A stretch of DNA of 30,207 nt. Origin: DAORIO01 sp964384645. GTDB lineage: Bacteria > Patescibacteriota > Minisyncoccia > Phycocordibacterales > UBA9973. Below, piece by piece: positions 29,639 to 30,207 of this stretch. The notes beneath the pieces were generated by a model. That model did no database searches, was not told where the DNA came from, and saw only the letters and a list, made by a program, of their open reading frames with translations. The stretch's first letter is position 1. Each line of letters starts with the position of its first letter. The stretch spans positions 1 to 30,207 of the forward strand of contig CAYLKL010000009.1 in NCBI GenBank assembly GCA_964384645.1. Reading direction: 5' to 3'. A program made the translations under genes and the position numbers.

Positions 29639-29674
29639 AATAAATAAAATCCTAATTTTAGGATTTTATTTATT
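29639..29674 (+). terminator. Perfect 17-bp hairpin after tRNA-Cys
   Basis: AATAAATAAAATCCTAA pairs with TTAGGATTTTATTTATT around a 2-nt tip (fewer pairs at the loop in practice), beginning 2 nt after the tRNA. A terminator or 3'-processing role is likely. Confidence 0.75.
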
Positions 29675-29675
29675 C

Positions 29676-29774
29676 AAGAGAATCGAACCGTAGGCGCCAA
29701 TTTTTAAAGAGCGGAGCGACTATAAAAATTGAGCGTTTCGACTAAAAGGAGAGGCGTTCTCGCCCGGGCCTCAA
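29676..29774 (+). repeat. tRNA-tail element E4 (behind tRNA-Cys), with 18-bp direct repeat
   Basis: The antisense copy GAGAATCGAACC (29678-29689) is the reverse complement of 29616-29627. The sense copy TTCTCGCCCGGGCCTCAA (29757-29774) is an exact 18-bp repeat of 29623-29640, including 3 bases beyond the tRNA 3' end, 134 bp downstream. In between is a stem CAATTTTTA/TAAAAATTG. This is the clearest of the four elements and resembles an att-site duplication. Confidence 0.8.
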
Positions 29775-29819
29775 AATAGTATTTTAAAATATTAAAATAT
29801 GTAGTATTATGCATTCACT

Positions 29820-29901
29820 GCCGGGATGGCGAAATTGGTAGACGCACTTGCCTTAGGAGCAAGCGAGGTGACTCATGGAGGTTCAAGTCCTCTTCCCGGC
29901 A
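29820..29901 (+). tRNA. tRNA-Leu (anticodon TAG)
   Basis: 82 nt, type II: acceptor GCCGGGA/TCCCGGC, anticodon stem CTTGC/GCAAG with loop CTTAGGA, long variable arm (GAGGTGACTC), T-arm GGAGG-TTCAAGT-CCTCT, discriminator A, no encoded CCA. Followed by a hairpin and element E3. Confidence 0.97.
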
Positions 29902-29903
29902 CA

Positions 29904-29933
29904 TTACAATAAAAGCTTTTGGCTTTTATTGTA
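29904..29933 (+). terminator. Perfect hairpin after tRNA-Leu(TAG)
   Basis: TACAATAAAAGC pairs with GCTTTTATTGTA around TTTTG, starting 3 nt after the tRNA. Confidence 0.75.
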
Positions 29934-30062
29934 TGCCGAGGAAGAAAGCAAACTGCTTTGCTTTTGCGTAGGACTTGAAAAGCATTTTGATGTGCATGAA
30001 GAATTTATTCTGAATTCACCAAAAGGTATACTGCTCCAGTAAGGAGAAAGTCCTCTTCCTGC
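29934..30062 (+). repeat. tRNA-tail element E3 (behind tRNA-Leu TAG)
   Basis: TGCCGAGGAAGA and AGGACTTGAA together are an antisense copy of this tRNA's last 20 bases, split by a hairpin (AAGCAAA-CTGC-TTTGCTT). The end holds a sense copy, AAGTCCTCTTCC (30048-30059), identical to 29885-29896. The core GAAGAATTTATTCTGAA, AAAAGGTATAC and the CTCC-AGTAA-GGAG hairpin match E2, though the tRNA-derived flanks differ and follow the local tRNA. Confidence 0.8.
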
Positions 30063-30152
30063 TAATTTAAAACTTATCCACCCATATGCTGTTTTGGTAG
30101 ATAACAGAAATGTAAGGATGTAATAGAATATAGTAAATTAAAATTTTTATAC

Positions 30153-30207
30153 CCGCCCATAGCTCAGCTGGTAGAGCAGCTCCCTCTTAAGGAGAAGGTC
30201 CTAGGTT
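30153..30207 (+). tRNA. tRNA-Lys (anticodon CTT), cut by the window end
   Basis: D-arm GCTC-AGCTGGTA-GAGC, anticodon stem CTCC/GGAG with loop CTCTTAA, and the beginning of the T-arm (CCTAGGTT) are present; the 3' end is outside. Counting back 7 bases from T8-A9 puts base 1 at a C (30153), which is uncommon, so the 5' end is uncertain by a base or so. Confidence 0.85.

Noticed and set aside
30074..30082. DnaA-box-like TTATCCACC
   Set aside because: A single near-match without other boxes, AT-rich unwinding region or dnaA/dnaN genes. It is not evidence of an origin.

Overview
The window is a low-GC, densely packed bacterial segment that looks like a Candidate Phyla Radiation (Patescibacteria, probably Parcubacteria-like) genome. 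This assignment is inference. It rests on trimmed housekeeping proteins (DnaX without zinc module or tau tail, RelA/SpoT without its C-terminal regulatory part, IF-2 reduced to its core), many small orphan proteins, tRNAs without encoded CCA, and genes without visible Shine-Dalgarno sequences. TGA is used as a stop (dprA), which argues against the UGA-recoding CPR lineages.

Layout. (1) 1-1928: a cassette bounded by perfect 134-bp inverted repeats, carrying on the minus strand an XRE-type regulator, a 52-residue orphan and an ADP-ribosyltransferase with an intact R-STS-ExE signature. (2) 1929-4932: hairpin-rich intergenic DNA and small accessory genes (membrane orphan, VOC-fold protein, GIY-YIG protein, flavin split-barrel protein). 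(3) 4929-10359, minus strand: a conserved hypothetical, dnaX, a promoter/terminator pair that may make a small RNA, an orphan, and a serS-ftsQ-dus operon. (4) 10477-14589, plus strand: dprA, two orphans and topA. (5) 14671-16566, minus strand: three orphans, two of them with an N-terminal signal or anchor. (6) 16743-20871: relA/spoT and parB tail to tail, then tRNA-Leu(CAA), miaA, tRNA-Trp and rpmG. (7) 20994-22626: tRNA-Tyr and a secreted peptidoglycan-binding HExxH protein. (8) 22675-27227, minus strand: clpB, a membrane orphan and a cysteine desulfurase. (9) 27245-29538: DUF4446 protein, infB and rbfA in one operon. (10) 29566 to the end: tRNA-Cys, tRNA-Leu(UAG) and a cut-off tRNA-Lys.

Most genes serve information processing: replication (dnaX, topA, parB), uptake/recombination (dprA), tRNA charging and modification (serS, dus, miaA), ribosome function (rpmG, infB, rbfA), stress (relA/spoT, clpB) and division (ftsQ).

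Two things stand out. First, each of the four plus-strand tRNAs with enough downstream sequence is followed by a perfect or near-perfect hairpin and then a roughly 100-130-bp element. The element starts with an antisense copy of that tRNA's own 3' end and finishes with a second, sense copy. Two of these elements share a conserved core. Second, the inverted-repeat-bounded ADP-ribosyltransferase cassette looks like a mobile or exchangeable toxin/effector module. A third, window-wide pattern is that -10 boxes end 6-9 nt before the start codon in about a dozen genes, which implies mainly leaderless transcripts.
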